DNA from: Sphingomonas ginkgonis
GTDB taxonomy: Bacteria > Pseudomonadota > Alphaproteobacteria > Sphingomonadales > Sphingomonadaceae
Assembly: GCF_003970925.1 (NCBI RefSeq)
Contig: NZ_RWJF01000001.1
Coordinates: forward strand, 171,001-235,000
Length of the DNA: 64,000 nt
Direction: 5' to 3'
The position numbers and the translations under genes are program-made. The notes below the pieces were generated by a model. That model worked only from the letters and a program-made list of their open reading frames with translations. It did no database searches and had not been told where the DNA came from. The first letter of the stretch is position 1. Every line of letters begins with the position of its first letter. This document shows positions 8,388-17,134 of the stretch, piece after piece.

Positions 8388-9535
8388 GCTTTGGGCTAAC
8401 GGGCCGCCCGATGGAGCCTTTCCGACAAGCCCGTAATCTTCCCGTCATCTTCGCCGTGGGCGACAACCCGGTTCCGATCTGGGGAATGAGCGCACGCGAG
8501 CGGCTGCGGCGGATCGCCGCGGCGCAGGATTTGCCTTTCGAAGCGGGCGCCGCGGACACGCTGATCCTTGCCAATCTCGCGTTCGTCTTCGACCCGTCGT
8601 GGCTGGCCTGGCTGCGGAACCGGCCAGGCACTGTGCTGACGCGTGGCGGCGTTCCGGTGCTGGCTCATGTGGCGGAGCGTGATCGCGCGAGGGTGAGCCA
8701 TGCCATGGAGAGCGGCGGCGAGGCTCCCGCGGGGCTGGAGGAAATGCCGGCCGAGCGCGAGGAAGGGATTTTCAACGAGGCGCTGCGCAAGCGCGAGCGG
8801 CCATTCGCCGAGCGGCTGGTGCCGGAGAACGTGCCCGCGATCGAGCGCGCGACCTATGTCGGCGCCTACAAGGGCGTCACGGACCTGCTCACCAAATATC
8901 TCTGGCCGGAATGGGCCTTCTGGCTGACCCGGCTTGCCGCCCGGGTCGGTCTCTCGCCCAACGGCGTGACCGCGATCGGCTCGCTGCTGTGCATCGTCGC
9001 CACTATCGCATTCTGGAACGGATGGTTCTGGAGCGGGCTGGCGGTGGGTCTCGTCTTCATGGTGCTCGACACGGTCGACGGAAAGCTCGCCCGCTGCACG
9101 ATCACCTCGTCCAAGCTCGGCAATGCCTGGGACCATGGGGTCGACCTTGTTCACCCACCCTTTTGGTGGTGGGCGTGGGCGACCGGCTGCGCCGCTTACG
9201 GTCGGCCGCTGTCGGACGAGACCTTCTGGTTGGTGATCGCCGCCATGCTGTTCGGCTATGTCGCGCAGCGGCTGATCGAGGGCGCCTTCATCGTTCGCTT
9301 CAAGATGCACATCCACGTCTGGGAGCGGTTCGACAGCCAGTTTCGGCTGGTCACCGCGCGGCGCAATCCGAACATGGTGATTCTGTTCGCTGGGCTGCTG
9401 GTCGGTCGTCCCGACTGGGGGATCGTCGCGGTCGCGGCGTGGACGATGCTGAGCCTTGTCGTCCACCTCGTCCGCCTTCTGCAGGCGATGGGGCGCGGCC
9501 GGCGGGGCGAGCCGATCGTCAGCTGGCTGGCCTGA
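8384..9535 (+). CDS. CDP-alcohol phosphatidyltransferase family protein with an unusual N-terminal domain
   Basis: About 383 residues from the GTG at 8384, which overlaps the upstream stop as GTGA; an ATG at 8411 is an alternative. The CDP-alcohol phosphotransferase signature is complete near residues 229-254: D-T-V-D-G-K-L-A-R, eight residues, G, three residues, D, three residues, D. Several membrane helices surround it. Residues 1-160 form an extra soluble domain ending in GAYKGVTDLLTKYL, a layout reminiscent of bifunctional inositol-phosphate cytidylyltransferase/DIPP synthases, but no nucleotidyltransferase loop is visible there. That activity may be supplied by the protein encoded at 6559. 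Substrate unknown. Confidence 0.82.
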   Translation: MSFGLTGRPMEPFRQARNLPVIFAVGDNPVPIWGMSARERLRRIAAAQDLPFEAGAADTLILANLAFVFDPSWLAWLRNRPGTVLTRGGVPVLAHVAERDRARVSHAMESGGEAPAGLEEMPAEREEGIFNEALRKRERPFAERLVPENVPAIERATYVGAYKGVTDLLTKYLWPEWAFWLTRLAARVGLSPNGVTAIGSLLCIVATIAFWNGWFWSGLAVGLVFMVLDTVDGKLARCTITSSKLGNAWDHGVDLVHPPFWWWAWATGCAAYGRPLSDETFWLVIAAMLFGYVAQRLIEGAFIVRFKMHIHVWERFDSQFRLVTARRNPNMVILFAGLLVGRPDWGIVAVAAWTMLSLVVHLVRLLQAMGRGRRGEPIVSWLA

Positions 9536-10868
9536 CCTCAGACCCGTCCGCTGCGCGGGCGAAGCGGAGGACGTTGAGGCCCAGCAGCAGCGCACCGAGC
9601 AGCGAGGCCGCGAAGACTCCGATGCTCGCGCCCTCCGCGCCGATCCGCGGCAGGAGCCAGACCATCAGCAGCAGCTGCAGCGCTACGCCGGCACCACGGC
9701 TGGCGACCGCGCTGCCGGACCGATTGACGGCGAGCAGCACGGGCTCGAACGCGACCACCGCGAGGTCGATCGCGCCGGCCGCCGCAAGCCACAGCAGCAA
9801 GGGGTAGGCCTCGCCGTAGACATGGTTGCCGCCGACCAGCACCAGACCCGGCCGGCCGACCAGCGCGACGAGCAGGAGAATGACGAACCCAGCCGCCGCG
9901 CTGGCCCAGAACAGGCGGTTGAGCACCCCGCGCAGCGCGGACCCGGTCACCCCGCGGACCGCACGCACGACCTCGGGAAAGGCGGCACGGCTGATCAGCT
10001 GGGACAGCTTGGCAAGCGCCTGCGCGAGCTGCGCGGCCAGCCGGAACCCGCCAGCGGCGGCCGGCCCGACGAACCCTCCGACGAACAGCAACGGCAGCTG
10101 CTTGGTGGCGAGGCCGAGCGTCGAGGCGATGTTGGTGCTGACGAGGAAGCGTCCGAACTGCGGGTTTTCACGGCGGACCAGGGCAAGGCTGAACGGCGCG
10201 CCGAACGCCAGCGACAGGTCGCCGCTGCGCCCGAGCAACAACCAGTAGGCCGCGGCGGTCGCCACCTCCGCTACCGCCCAGGCCCAGAGAAAGCCGTGGA
10301 GGTCGGGCGCGAACAGCGCCGCGGCGAGCGCGCCGAGCATCCGCCCCAGCGGGGTCACGCTGTCGGCCGCGGTAGCGTGACCGAATCGGTCGTTGAGCCG
10401 GAGCACCCCGAGCGCGGCGGAGCGGAGCGAGACCAGTTCGGCGACCATCAGCACGATCGTGTCGCGCAGCAGCGCCGGGGTGATCCCGAGCTCGTCGCGC
10501 CAGACGACAATGATCAGCACCGCCGCGACCACGCCGACGATCGCGCTGACAGCATCCAGCAGCATGCAGGCGCGGTACAGCCGGCCGAGCGCCGCCTCGT
10601 CACCGCGAGAACGATGGTCGATGCCGTAGCGGACCACCACCTGCCAGGTCTGGAAGCCGACCAGCACGCCGAGCGACTGCGCCGCGCCGGTGACTAGCGC
10701 GAAGCGGCCGAAGTCGGTGACCCCGAGCGTCCGCGTCGCGATGCCGAGGTAGAGAAGCGACAGCACCGCCACCACGCCGCGGCCGGCGAGCAGCCAGCCG
10801 AGGTTGCGCACCGCCGCGCGAACCCCGCTGACGCGCGGCTGATCCGATGCTGTCGAAGGTTCGCCCAC
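9519..10868 (-). CDS. Polysaccharide/lipid-linked oligosaccharide flippase (Wzx/MATE-like membrane protein)
   Basis: About 449 residues from the GTG at 10868, hydrophobic throughout with roughly 12 predicted helices. Starts NLGWLLAGRGVVAVLSLLYL and contains TLGVTDFGRFAL, the usual N-terminal pattern of polysaccharide biosynthesis flippases. Such proteins move undecaprenyl-linked glycans or related lipids to the periplasm. It converges on and overlaps by 17 nt the CDP-alcohol phosphotransferase gene, so a common surface-polymer pathway is plausible but not proven. No ATG lies between the conserved start and the upstream DUF4402 gene. Confidence 0.8.
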   Translation of the reverse strand: MGEPSTASDQPRVSGVRAAVRNLGWLLAGRGVVAVLSLLYLGIATRTLGVTDFGRFALVTGAAQSLGVLVGFQTWQVVVRYGIDHRSRGDEAALGRLYRACMLLDAVSAIVGVVAAVLIIVVWRDELGITPALLRDTIVLMVAELVSLRSAALGVLRLNDRFGHATAADSVTPLGRMLGALAAALFAPDLHGFLWAWAVAEVATAAAYWLLLGRSGDLSLAFGAPFSLALVRRENPQFGRFLVSTNIASTLGLATKQLPLLFVGGFVGPAAAGGFRLAAQLAQALAKLSQLISRAAFPEVVRAVRGVTGSALRGVLNRLFWASAAAGFVILLLVALVGRPGLVLVGGNHVYGEAYPLLLWLAAAGAIDLAVVAFEPVLLAVNRSGSAVASRGAGVALQLLLMVWLLPRIGAEGASIGVFAASLLGALLLGLNVLRFARAADGSEVRPAS

Positions 10869-10915
10869 CGGCAGCGGCGTAGAAAGCGCGGCGGACCGCC
10901 GCAAGCCCGCGGCGA

Positions 10916-11422
10916 CTACTGGTAGTCGACCGTGACCTGGATGGTTCCGCTGTAGAGCCCGCCGGTGGTCGTCGCCGGAAGGTCGATCCGGCCGCCGACG
11001 TTGAAATCGTTCCCTGGGACACCCGAGCTGGTCAGGGTCACCGACGCGGGTGCGCTGGGCGTGAAGCTGATCCTGCTGCCGTCGCTCTGGTTGACGAGTT
11101 GGCTGGCCGCCGTGCTGATGAGCACGACCATCTTGTTGGTGCCTTGAACGTTGAGGGTCGCGGCAGCGGGTGCGCCGGCACAGCTGAGCCCGGCGCCGCA
11201 GCTGACCACCCCCGCCTGGCTGATCGACACGCTGCTCGCGGCAGCGACCTGCGGCAGGACGATGGTGCCGAAGTTGAGGTCGGACTTGCGGGTGAGGACC
11301 AGCGGCTTCACCACCGAGGCGGTGGCCGAGACGCTGATCGTCGCGGCATAGGCGGGCACCCCGGCCAGCAGCAGCACCGCCGCAGCCGGCCAGCAACAGA
11401 CACGCTGGCGCCAACTTCCCAT
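10916..11422 (-). CDS. DUF4402 domain secreted protein
   Basis: 168 residues with a clear Sec signal peptide (hydrophobic core AAAVLLLAGVPAYAA, cleavage near residue 27). The mature part is a beta-rich DUF4402 domain with SDLNFGTIVLP near its start and GLYSGTIQVTVDYQ at the C-terminus, a pilin- or spore-coat-like fold ending. Family function is unknown; many members sit in chaperone-usher-like loci, though no usher gene is visible here. Transcribed towards the flippase with a 47-nt gap. Confidence 0.82.
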   Translation of the reverse strand: MGSWRQRVCCWPAAAVLLLAGVPAYAATISVSATASVVKPLVLTRKSDLNFGTIVLPQVAAASSVSISQAGVVSCGAGLSCAGAPAAATLNVQGTNKMVVLISTAASQLVNQSDGSRISFTPSAPASVTLTSSGVPGNDFNVGGRIDLPATTTGGLYSGTIQVTVDYQ

Positions 11423-11457
11423 GCCGTCGGCCTTAAGGTCGCGCGGTAAAGAAGCGT

Positions 11458-12627
11458 TTAACTATAGACCAGGCGAATACGGCTGGCCGCGGCGACCGCC
11501 AGCGCCTTGGCTTCCTCGACCGACTTGGCCCTGGCGAGCGCGACAGCCATCCGCCGGTTCTTCAGCGTCCTCGGCTTGGCGAACAGCCGTACATCGACCG
11601 GTGCGGCAGCGCTGCCGAGTGAGAGCGCCTCGGCGACCCCCTCGAAGCCGAACGAAACGCTTTCCCGGTCGGCCAGCACCACCGCGGAGGCGGCGGGGCC
11701 GGCGCTTTCGATCGCCGGGATCGGCAGGCCAAGGATCGCGCGGAGGTGAAGCTCGAACTCGTTCGGACTCTGTCCGATCAGCGTCACCATGCCGGTGTCG
11801 TGCGGGCGCGGGCTGAGTTCGGAGAAGATCGCCTGATCGCCGGCGATGAAGAACTCCACACCGAACAGCCCTTGTCCGCCGAGCGCGCGAACGACCGTCT
11901 CGGCCTGTCGCTGGGCACTCTCGACCACGGCCGGGGAGAGCGCCGCCGGCTGCCAGCTCTCGCGATAGTCGCCGCCTTCCTGGCGGTGGCCGATGGGTGG
12001 GCAGAAGAGCACGCCGTTGCGGGTAGCGACGGTCAGCAGGGTAATCTCGCTGTCGAAGCGGATGAACTGCTCGACGATTACCCGCGGGCGGTCGCCGCGC
12101 ATGTTGGAAACCGCATGGTCCCAACCGGCACCAACCTCGTCCAGCGTCGCGGCGGTGCTCTGGCCCTTGCCGCTGCTCGACATAACCGGCTTGACCACGA
12201 CCGGGAGCCCGATGAACTCCGCCGCGGCGACCGCCTCCTCGCGGCTTTCGGCGAACCGGTACTGCGAGGTGGTGAGGCCAAGCTCGCGCGCCGCGAAGTC
12301 TCGGATCCCGTCGCGGTTCATCGTCAGCTGCGCGGCCCTGGCTGAAGGCGCGACCCGCCATCCCTCCTGCTCCAGCGCAACCAGGGTCGCGGTGTCGATC
12401 GCCTCGATCTCGGGAACGATCACGTCTGGACGGTGCTTCTCGACCGCCGCTCGGAGCGCCGCGCCGTCGAGCATCGAGAAGACCTCGCCCGCGTCAGCGA
12501 CCTGCATCGCAGGCGCATCGTCGTAGCGGTCGCAGGCGATCACCCGGCAGCCGAGCCGCTTGGCGGCGATGGCGAATTCGCGGCCGAGCTCGCCGGCGCC
12601 GAGCAGCATGAGTCTGGCAAGATACAT
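11458..12627 (-). CDS. purT: Formate-dependent phosphoribosylglycinamide formyltransferase (GAR transformylase 2)
   Basis: ATP-grasp enzyme of purine synthesis that uses formate and ATP to formylate glycinamide ribonucleotide, bypassing folate-dependent PurN. 389 residues. LMLLGAGELGREFAIAAKRL at the N-terminus, VVVKPVMSSSGKGQS (ATP-binding loop), LFGVEFFIAGDQAIFSELSP and RPHDTGMVTL (metal and ATP site) are diagnostic. Monocistronic by appearance and divergent from the cyclophilin gene across a 55-nt gap. Confidence 0.95.
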   Translation of the reverse strand: MYLARLMLLGAGELGREFAIAAKRLGCRVIACDRYDDAPAMQVADAGEVFSMLDGAALRAAVEKHRPDVIVPEIEAIDTATLVALEQEGWRVAPSARAAQLTMNRDGIRDFAARELGLTTSQYRFAESREEAVAAAEFIGLPVVVKPVMSSSGKGQSTAATLDEVGAGWDHAVSNMRGDRPRVIVEQFIRFDSEITLLTVATRNGVLFCPPIGHRQEGGDYRESWQPAALSPAVVESAQRQAETVVRALGGQGLFGVEFFIAGDQAIFSELSPRPHDTGMVTLIGQSPNEFELHLRAILGLPIPAIESAGPAASAVVLADRESVSFGFEGVAEALSLGSAAAPVDVRLFAKPRTLKNRRMAVALARAKSVEEAKALAVAAASRIRLVYS

Positions 12628-12682
12628 GGCGGACCGTTAGCGTGGCGTCCGACGATCGTCACGTCTTCGGGGGAGTTCGACC

Positions 12683-13588
12683 ATGCGCCTGTTCTTTGCC
12701 GCGTCCGCGCTGGGCTTGCTTGCTGCCGCTCCGGCCCCGGCCCCGAGCAAGGATCAGACCCCGACCGACATCGTCAACGCCGCACCGGTCGCCGCCTGGC
12801 GCGCCATCCCCGCCGACGACCTGATGCTGATCGACTTCGAGGGCGGCGGGCAGGCGATCGTCCAGCTCGCGCCCGACTTCGCACCAGTCCATGTCGCCAA
12901 CATCCGGGCGTTCGCTCGCGGCGGCTATTGGACCGGCGCGACAGTCTATCGGGTGCAGGACAATTACGTCACCCAATGGGGAACCAACGACGACAAGAAG
13001 GGATTTCCGGCCGGCGTCGTGGCCAAGCCACCGCGCGAGTATGAGCGGCCGGTCCGCGGCCTGGCGCCTGTCTCGCTCCCCTATCCCGACAGCTATGCCG
13101 CTCGGGTCGGCTACTGGCATGGCTGGCCGCTCGCCTGGGATCCGCGGCGCGGCATGGCGAACCTCACCCACTGCTACGGCATGGTCGGTGTCGGGCGCGA
13201 CCTCTATCCCGACACCGGAGCGGCGGGCGAACTCTACACAGTGATCGGACAGGCGACCCGCCAGCTCGACCGCAACATCGCGCTCGCCGGGCGGGTTGTC
13301 GAGGGCATGACCCTGCTGTCGGCCCTGCCGCGTGGGACGGAGGCACTGGGCATGTACAAGGAGGGAACAGTTGCCCGGCGCATTGTCCGGGTGCGGTTAG
13401 CCAGCGAACTGCCGACACACGAGCGGCCGTCGTTCGAGTATCTCGACGAGCGAAGCCCGAGCTTCGCCGCCTATGTCGCCAAGCGGGCGAACCGGAAAGA
13501 CGCGTTTTACGAGGTGCCGATCGGCGGCGTGGACCTGTGCAATGCGCCGGTGCCCGTCAGGCGGACACCGGCACAAGCGGCACGCTGA
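12683..13588 (+). CDS. Periplasmic cyclophilin-type peptidyl-prolyl cis-trans isomerase
   Basis: 301 residues with an N-terminal signal peptide (about 1-20, ends AAAPAPAPS). The cyclophilin domain follows: IVQLAPDFAPVHVANIRAF, YWTGATVYRVQDNYVTQWG and RGMANLTHCYGMVGVGRD correspond to the catalytic barrel, although several residues usual in cyclophilin active sites (for example the FF-x-Q motif) are altered. It is longer than the classic 165-190-residue enzymes because of a large central insertion and a C-terminal extension. Family call is good; catalytic competence is uncertain. A second cyclophilin lies at 30370-31005. Confidence 0.82.
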   Translation: MRLFFAASALGLLAAAPAPAPSKDQTPTDIVNAAPVAAWRAIPADDLMLIDFEGGGQAIVQLAPDFAPVHVANIRAFARGGYWTGATVYRVQDNYVTQWGTNDDKKGFPAGVVAKPPREYERPVRGLAPVSLPYPDSYAARVGYWHGWPLAWDPRRGMANLTHCYGMVGVGRDLYPDTGAAGELYTVIGQATRQLDRNIALAGRVVEGMTLLSALPRGTEALGMYKEGTVARRIVRVRLASELPTHERPSFEYLDERSPSFAAYVAKRANRKDAFYEVPIGGVDLCNAPVPVRRTPAQAAR

Positions 13589-13605
13589 CCGGGGTCAGCA
13601 GTAAA

Positions 13606-13866
13606 TCAGGCCGCCCAGGCGTGCGAGCGGTTTTGGTTCCGATGCGAGATGATGGCCGGTCCGTTATGGTGGCGCGTGCTGGCCTCCGCGAGCGGAAGCG
13701 CCGTGGCGCAGAAGGCGCACTCGGCTGACATCCGGCCGATCAGCCAGTGGGTTCGGCCGCAGCCGGGGCAGTGGTTGACTTCATGCTCGCGGTACACCGC
13801 GTGATAGCCCCGCCCAGCCAGATCGTGCTTCAGCCCAAATTCGCCCAACGTCGGGAAATTCGTCAT
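13606..13866 (-). CDS. Small zinc-ribbon-like hypothetical protein
   Basis: 86 residues starting at MTNFPTLGEFGLKHDL. It has two CxxC pairs, CPGC and CAFC, about 16 residues apart, arranged as a small zinc ribbon, with nearby His (EHEVNHCPGCGRTHW). A basic, His-rich C-terminus follows. No known function. In-frame ATG at 13920 exists but gives a basic leader without similarity to the rest; 13866 is preferred. The gene stands alone between a cyclophilin (convergent) and the ABC permease. Coding status is supported by codon-position GC and the metal-ligand pattern. Confidence 0.65.
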   Translation of the reverse strand: MTNFPTLGEFGLKHDLAGRGYHAVYREHEVNHCPGCGRTHWLIGRMSAECAFCATALPLAEASTRHHNGPAIISHRNQNRSHAWAA

Positions 13867-13929
13867 CGCCCTGTTCCTTTCGCGGGGGGATGAACGACCT
13901 GACGCCCATTTCGGTTTCATTGCAGGACA

Positions 13930-16407
13930 CTAAAGCGAGCGCAGCGCCTCCGCCGGCCGGGCGCGAAGAGCAGGCCAAGCGGCAGCCATCGCGACCAGGA
14001 TCGCGAGCGCCACACCAGCGAGCGGAAGCAGGACCAGTTCGCCCCAGCCGGGCTCGAACCCGAAGTCGAACAGCTTTACCACCAGCAGCCAGGCGGCGAA
14101 CGCGCCGAGCCCGAAGGCAGCCAGCGCAATCACCCCGCTCATCGTCGCGAATTCGACCAGCTGGGCGGCGAGCACTTGGCCGCGAGACGCGCCGACCAGC
14201 TTGAGCAGCACGGCCTCGCGCTGCCGTTCGCGGCGGGTCGCCGCGACCGCTCCGGCCAGGACGACGATGCCGATCAGAATGGCGAGCGCGGTAGCGAGCC
14301 GGATCGCCACCTCCAACGCGGTCAGGATGGCGGTGACCCGTTCGACGACGTCGCCGACCCGGATCGCGCTGACCATCGGGAAGTCAGATGCCACCTGCCT
14401 TTCAAAGGCAAGGGTCGAGACATGCGGCCCAGGCGCGACTGTCGCCATCATCGTGTAAGGAGCCTGCTCGAGCGTCCCAGGCGCGAAGATGATCGCGAAG
14501 TTGAACCCGAGCGAGCGCCAGTCGATCTCGCGCAGCGACGCGATCCGGGCGACGATCGGTCGGCCGAGCACGGAGACGGTGAGCGTGTCGCCGACCTTGA
14601 GCTTGAGCGCAGTCGCAGCCGCGACGTCGAGCGAGATGAGCGGCGGCCCGCTGTAGTTCGCCGGCCACCATCCGCCCGCGACCACGCGGTTGCCGGGTGG
14701 CAGGGTGCGCGCGAAGGTCAGCCCGCGATCGCCATTGAGGATCCAGGCGCCCTCCGGGATGTCGTGCATCTGGCTGACTGGGGTTCCGTTCACCGCGGTC
14801 ACCGGTCCGCGAAGCGATGGGACGAGGCGGAGCTCGGCGCTCGGCAGCAGGCGCTGCGCCAGCCCGGCGAAGCGTTGCTGCCCGGCAGCGGGGATGTCGA
14901 GCAGGAACAGCGCGGGAGCCTTGGCCGGGACGGTGGTGCGGAGCTCCGCAAGAATGCTCGCGCCCGTTCCCGCCAGCGCGATCAGCAGGGCCAGGCCAAG
15001 CCCGAGCGCGACGCTCAGCCGCACGGTCGCGGCCCCCGGGCGATGCAGCGCGGCGAGCCCGAGACGCGCGACCGGGCTTCCCCGGTGCGACACCGCACGA
15101 GCGCCCCGCGCGATCAGCCGGCCGAGCCCCGCGAACAGCAGGGCGAGGAACAACGCCGCGGCGACCACTTCCAGAGCGAAGCGATGGTCGCTCGTCTGCA
15201 GCACCGCGATCCCGACCGCGCCCAATCCGGCGACCAGTGGAACGAGGAGATGACCGCGTCCGGTCGCGGTTTCGACCGCCCCGCGCAGCACCGTGGCGGG
15301 AGGGTCGCCGGCGGCGCGGGCGAGCGGCGCCCACGCCGCGGCGAGGGTCGCCAGCGCGCCCACCAGCGCGGAGAGGCCGAGCGCGCGCCATTGCGGGTGG
15401 GGATCCGGGACCACCGGCAGCAGTCCGGCGGCGGCGCGCCCGACCAGTTCCGGCGCGAGCGCGCCGAGCAGCAGCCCGCCGACGATCGCACCCACGCCCA
15501 GCAAGCCGACCTCGCCAAGAAGCATCAGCAGCAAGGTCCGCCGGCTCGCTCCGTGGATCTTGAGGATGGCGATGGTCGGTCGCCGGCTCGCCGCGAAGGC
15601 CGCCACCGCACTCGAGATGCCGATCGCGCCAATGCCAAGCGCGCCGAGCGCGATCAGCAGCAGTAGTTGGGCGGTCCGGTCGGTGAAGCGCCGCATGCCC
15701 TGCGCTGCGTCACCGCGGTCGCTTGCCCGCCAGCCGCCATCGGGGAAGCGGGCCTGGAAGGCCTTGCCTAACGCTTGGCCGTCGGCGCCGTCGGGTAGCC
15801 GCAGCCGGTAGGCGGAGGAATAGAGACTACCAGGCTGGAGCAGGCCGGTGGCGGCCAGCCCATCGCGGGTGACCAGCACTGGCGGGGCAAGCGCGAAACC
15901 CGCTGCCGAGGGCATCTGGTCGATGACCCCGCTGACCCGCAAATCCGCATTGCCGATCCGCACCGCGGCGCCGGGTTGAAGGCCGAACCGCTCGGCAAGG
16001 TCGCGCCCGATCGCGGCGGTTCCACCATCCAACGGCATCCCGCCGGCAACGAAGCTGACCGACCCGGCCGCCGGCCAGGGCCGGTCGGTCCCGCTCAGCT
16101 CGACCAGCGAGGCATCGCCCCTCGCGGTGCGGAGCATGGCCCGGAGCGTCGCGCTGCCGCTGACCGGGCCCAAGCGCCGCATCGCCGCCAGCTCTTCCGT
16201 CGTCGCCTCGCGTTGGCTGGTGACCAGCAGCAGGTCGCCGCCGAGCAGGTCGCGGCTCTTGCCGTCGATGGTTGCGCCGATCGCGCTCGCGAGGCTGGTG
16301 ACACTGGCGAGGCCGGCGACCGCCAGCAGCAGGCAGGCGAACAACAGCCAGAGGCCGCCGGCGCCCCCCGCAAGGTCGCGCCGGGCGAGCCGCAGCGCGG
16401 CGCTCAC
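13930..16407 (-). CDS. ABC transporter permease with FtsX-like domains (YbbP type)
   Basis: 825 residues with about ten helices: one at the N-terminus, then a large periplasmic loop, helix groups near residues 240-420 and 450-490, a second periplasmic region, and three C-terminal helices. Two FtsX/MacB-like domains are apparent, the architecture of YbbP. The ATPase partner is immediately upstream with a 4-nt overlap, and tesA is divergent. The same tesA/ybbA/ybbP neighbourhood is conserved in many proteobacteria. Likely extrudes or processes a hydrophobic or envelope substrate; the true substrate is not known. Confidence 0.88.
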   Translation of the reverse strand: MSAALRLARRDLAGGAGGLWLLFACLLLAVAGLASVTSLASAIGATIDGKSRDLLGGDLLLVTSQREATTEELAAMRRLGPVSGSATLRAMLRTARGDASLVELSGTDRPWPAAGSVSFVAGGMPLDGGTAAIGRDLAERFGLQPGAAVRIGNADLRVSGVIDQMPSAAGFALAPPVLVTRDGLAATGLLQPGSLYSSAYRLRLPDGADGQALGKAFQARFPDGGWRASDRGDAAQGMRRFTDRTAQLLLLIALGALGIGAIGISSAVAAFAASRRPTIAILKIHGASRRTLLLMLLGEVGLLGVGAIVGGLLLGALAPELVGRAAAGLLPVVPDPHPQWRALGLSALVGALATLAAAWAPLARAAGDPPATVLRGAVETATGRGHLLVPLVAGLGAVGIAVLQTSDHRFALEVVAAALFLALLFAGLGRLIARGARAVSHRGSPVARLGLAALHRPGAATVRLSVALGLGLALLIALAGTGASILAELRTTVPAKAPALFLLDIPAAGQQRFAGLAQRLLPSAELRLVPSLRGPVTAVNGTPVSQMHDIPEGAWILNGDRGLTFARTLPPGNRVVAGGWWPANYSGPPLISLDVAAATALKLKVGDTLTVSVLGRPIVARIASLREIDWRSLGFNFAIIFAPGTLEQAPYTMMATVAPGPHVSTLAFERQVASDFPMVSAIRVGDVVERVTAILTALEVAIRLATALAILIGIVVLAGAVAATRRERQREAVLLKLVGASRGQVLAAQLVEFATMSGVIALAAFGLGAFAAWLLVVKLFDFGFEPGWGELVLLPLAGVALAILVAMAAAWPALRARPAEALRSL

Positions 16408-17078
16408 GCCTCACTCAGCCGGCCGTCGGCCATGCGCAGGATCCGCCCGGCGCGTGCCGCGACGGCGGGATCGTGGGTGATGACGAGGAGCCCCGCCTCG
16501 GCGGCCGAAGCGCGGTCGAACAGCAGTTCGATGATCGCCTTGCCGGTCGCCTCGTCGAGGTTGCCTGTCGGCTCGTCGGCGAGCAGCAGCCGCGGACGGC
16601 CAGCGGTCGCGCGGGCGATCGCCACCCGCTGTTGCTCGCCGCCCGACATCTGCGCCGGATAGTGGCTAGCGCGGTGACCAAGACCGACTGCCACCAACTC
16701 GTCTCGGGCCCGCGCAAACGGATTTGCCGCGCCGGACAGTTCGAGCGGCACCGCGACATTCTCGAGCGCGGTCATGGTCGGGAGGAGATGGAAGGCCTGG
16801 AGCACGACCCCGATCGAACGGCCACGCAAGCGCGCCAGCTGGTCTTCCCCGAGCGAGGCGAGGTCCTCGCCGAGAACCCGGATCGAACCACCGTCCGGCC
16901 GCTCGAGACCAGCGACGATCGAAAGAAGGCTGCTCTTCCCCGATCCCGAGGCGCCAAGCACGGCGACGGTCTCGCCTGGCTGGAGCGCGAGATTGACGCC
17001 ATGCAGGATCTCGGTGCGGACGTCGCCGCGACCGAGAGTCAGGTTGAGGTCGCGAGCGTCGATCAGCGGTTCGGCCAT
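16404..17078 (-). CDS. ABC transporter ATP-binding protein (LolD/YbbA type)
   Basis: 224 residues. Walker A is GASGSGKSSLLS, the ABC signature is MSGGEQQRVAIARA, and Walker B is RLLLADEPTGNLDEATG. A Q-loop (VLQAFHLLPTMTALENV) and H-loop (LVITHDP) are present, so all catalytic motifs look intact. The EPTGNLD signature is characteristic of the MacB/LolD/YbbA subgroup that works with FtsX-like permeases. Overlaps the permease start by 4 nt and is divergent from tesA. Confidence 0.93.
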   Translation of the reverse strand: MAEPLIDARDLNLTLGRGDVRTEILHGVNLALQPGETVAVLGASGSGKSSLLSIVAGLERPDGGSIRVLGEDLASLGEDQLARLRGRSIGVVLQAFHLLPTMTALENVAVPLELSGAANPFARARDELVAVGLGHRASHYPAQMSGGEQQRVAIARATAGRPRLLLADEPTGNLDEATGKAIIELLFDRASAAEAGLLVITHDPAVAARAGRILRMADGRLSEA

Positions 17079-17134
17079 TGGCTGCCCGAGCTAGGGACGT
17101 TGCCCCTGCGCTTCAACCGATTACATCGACGGGC

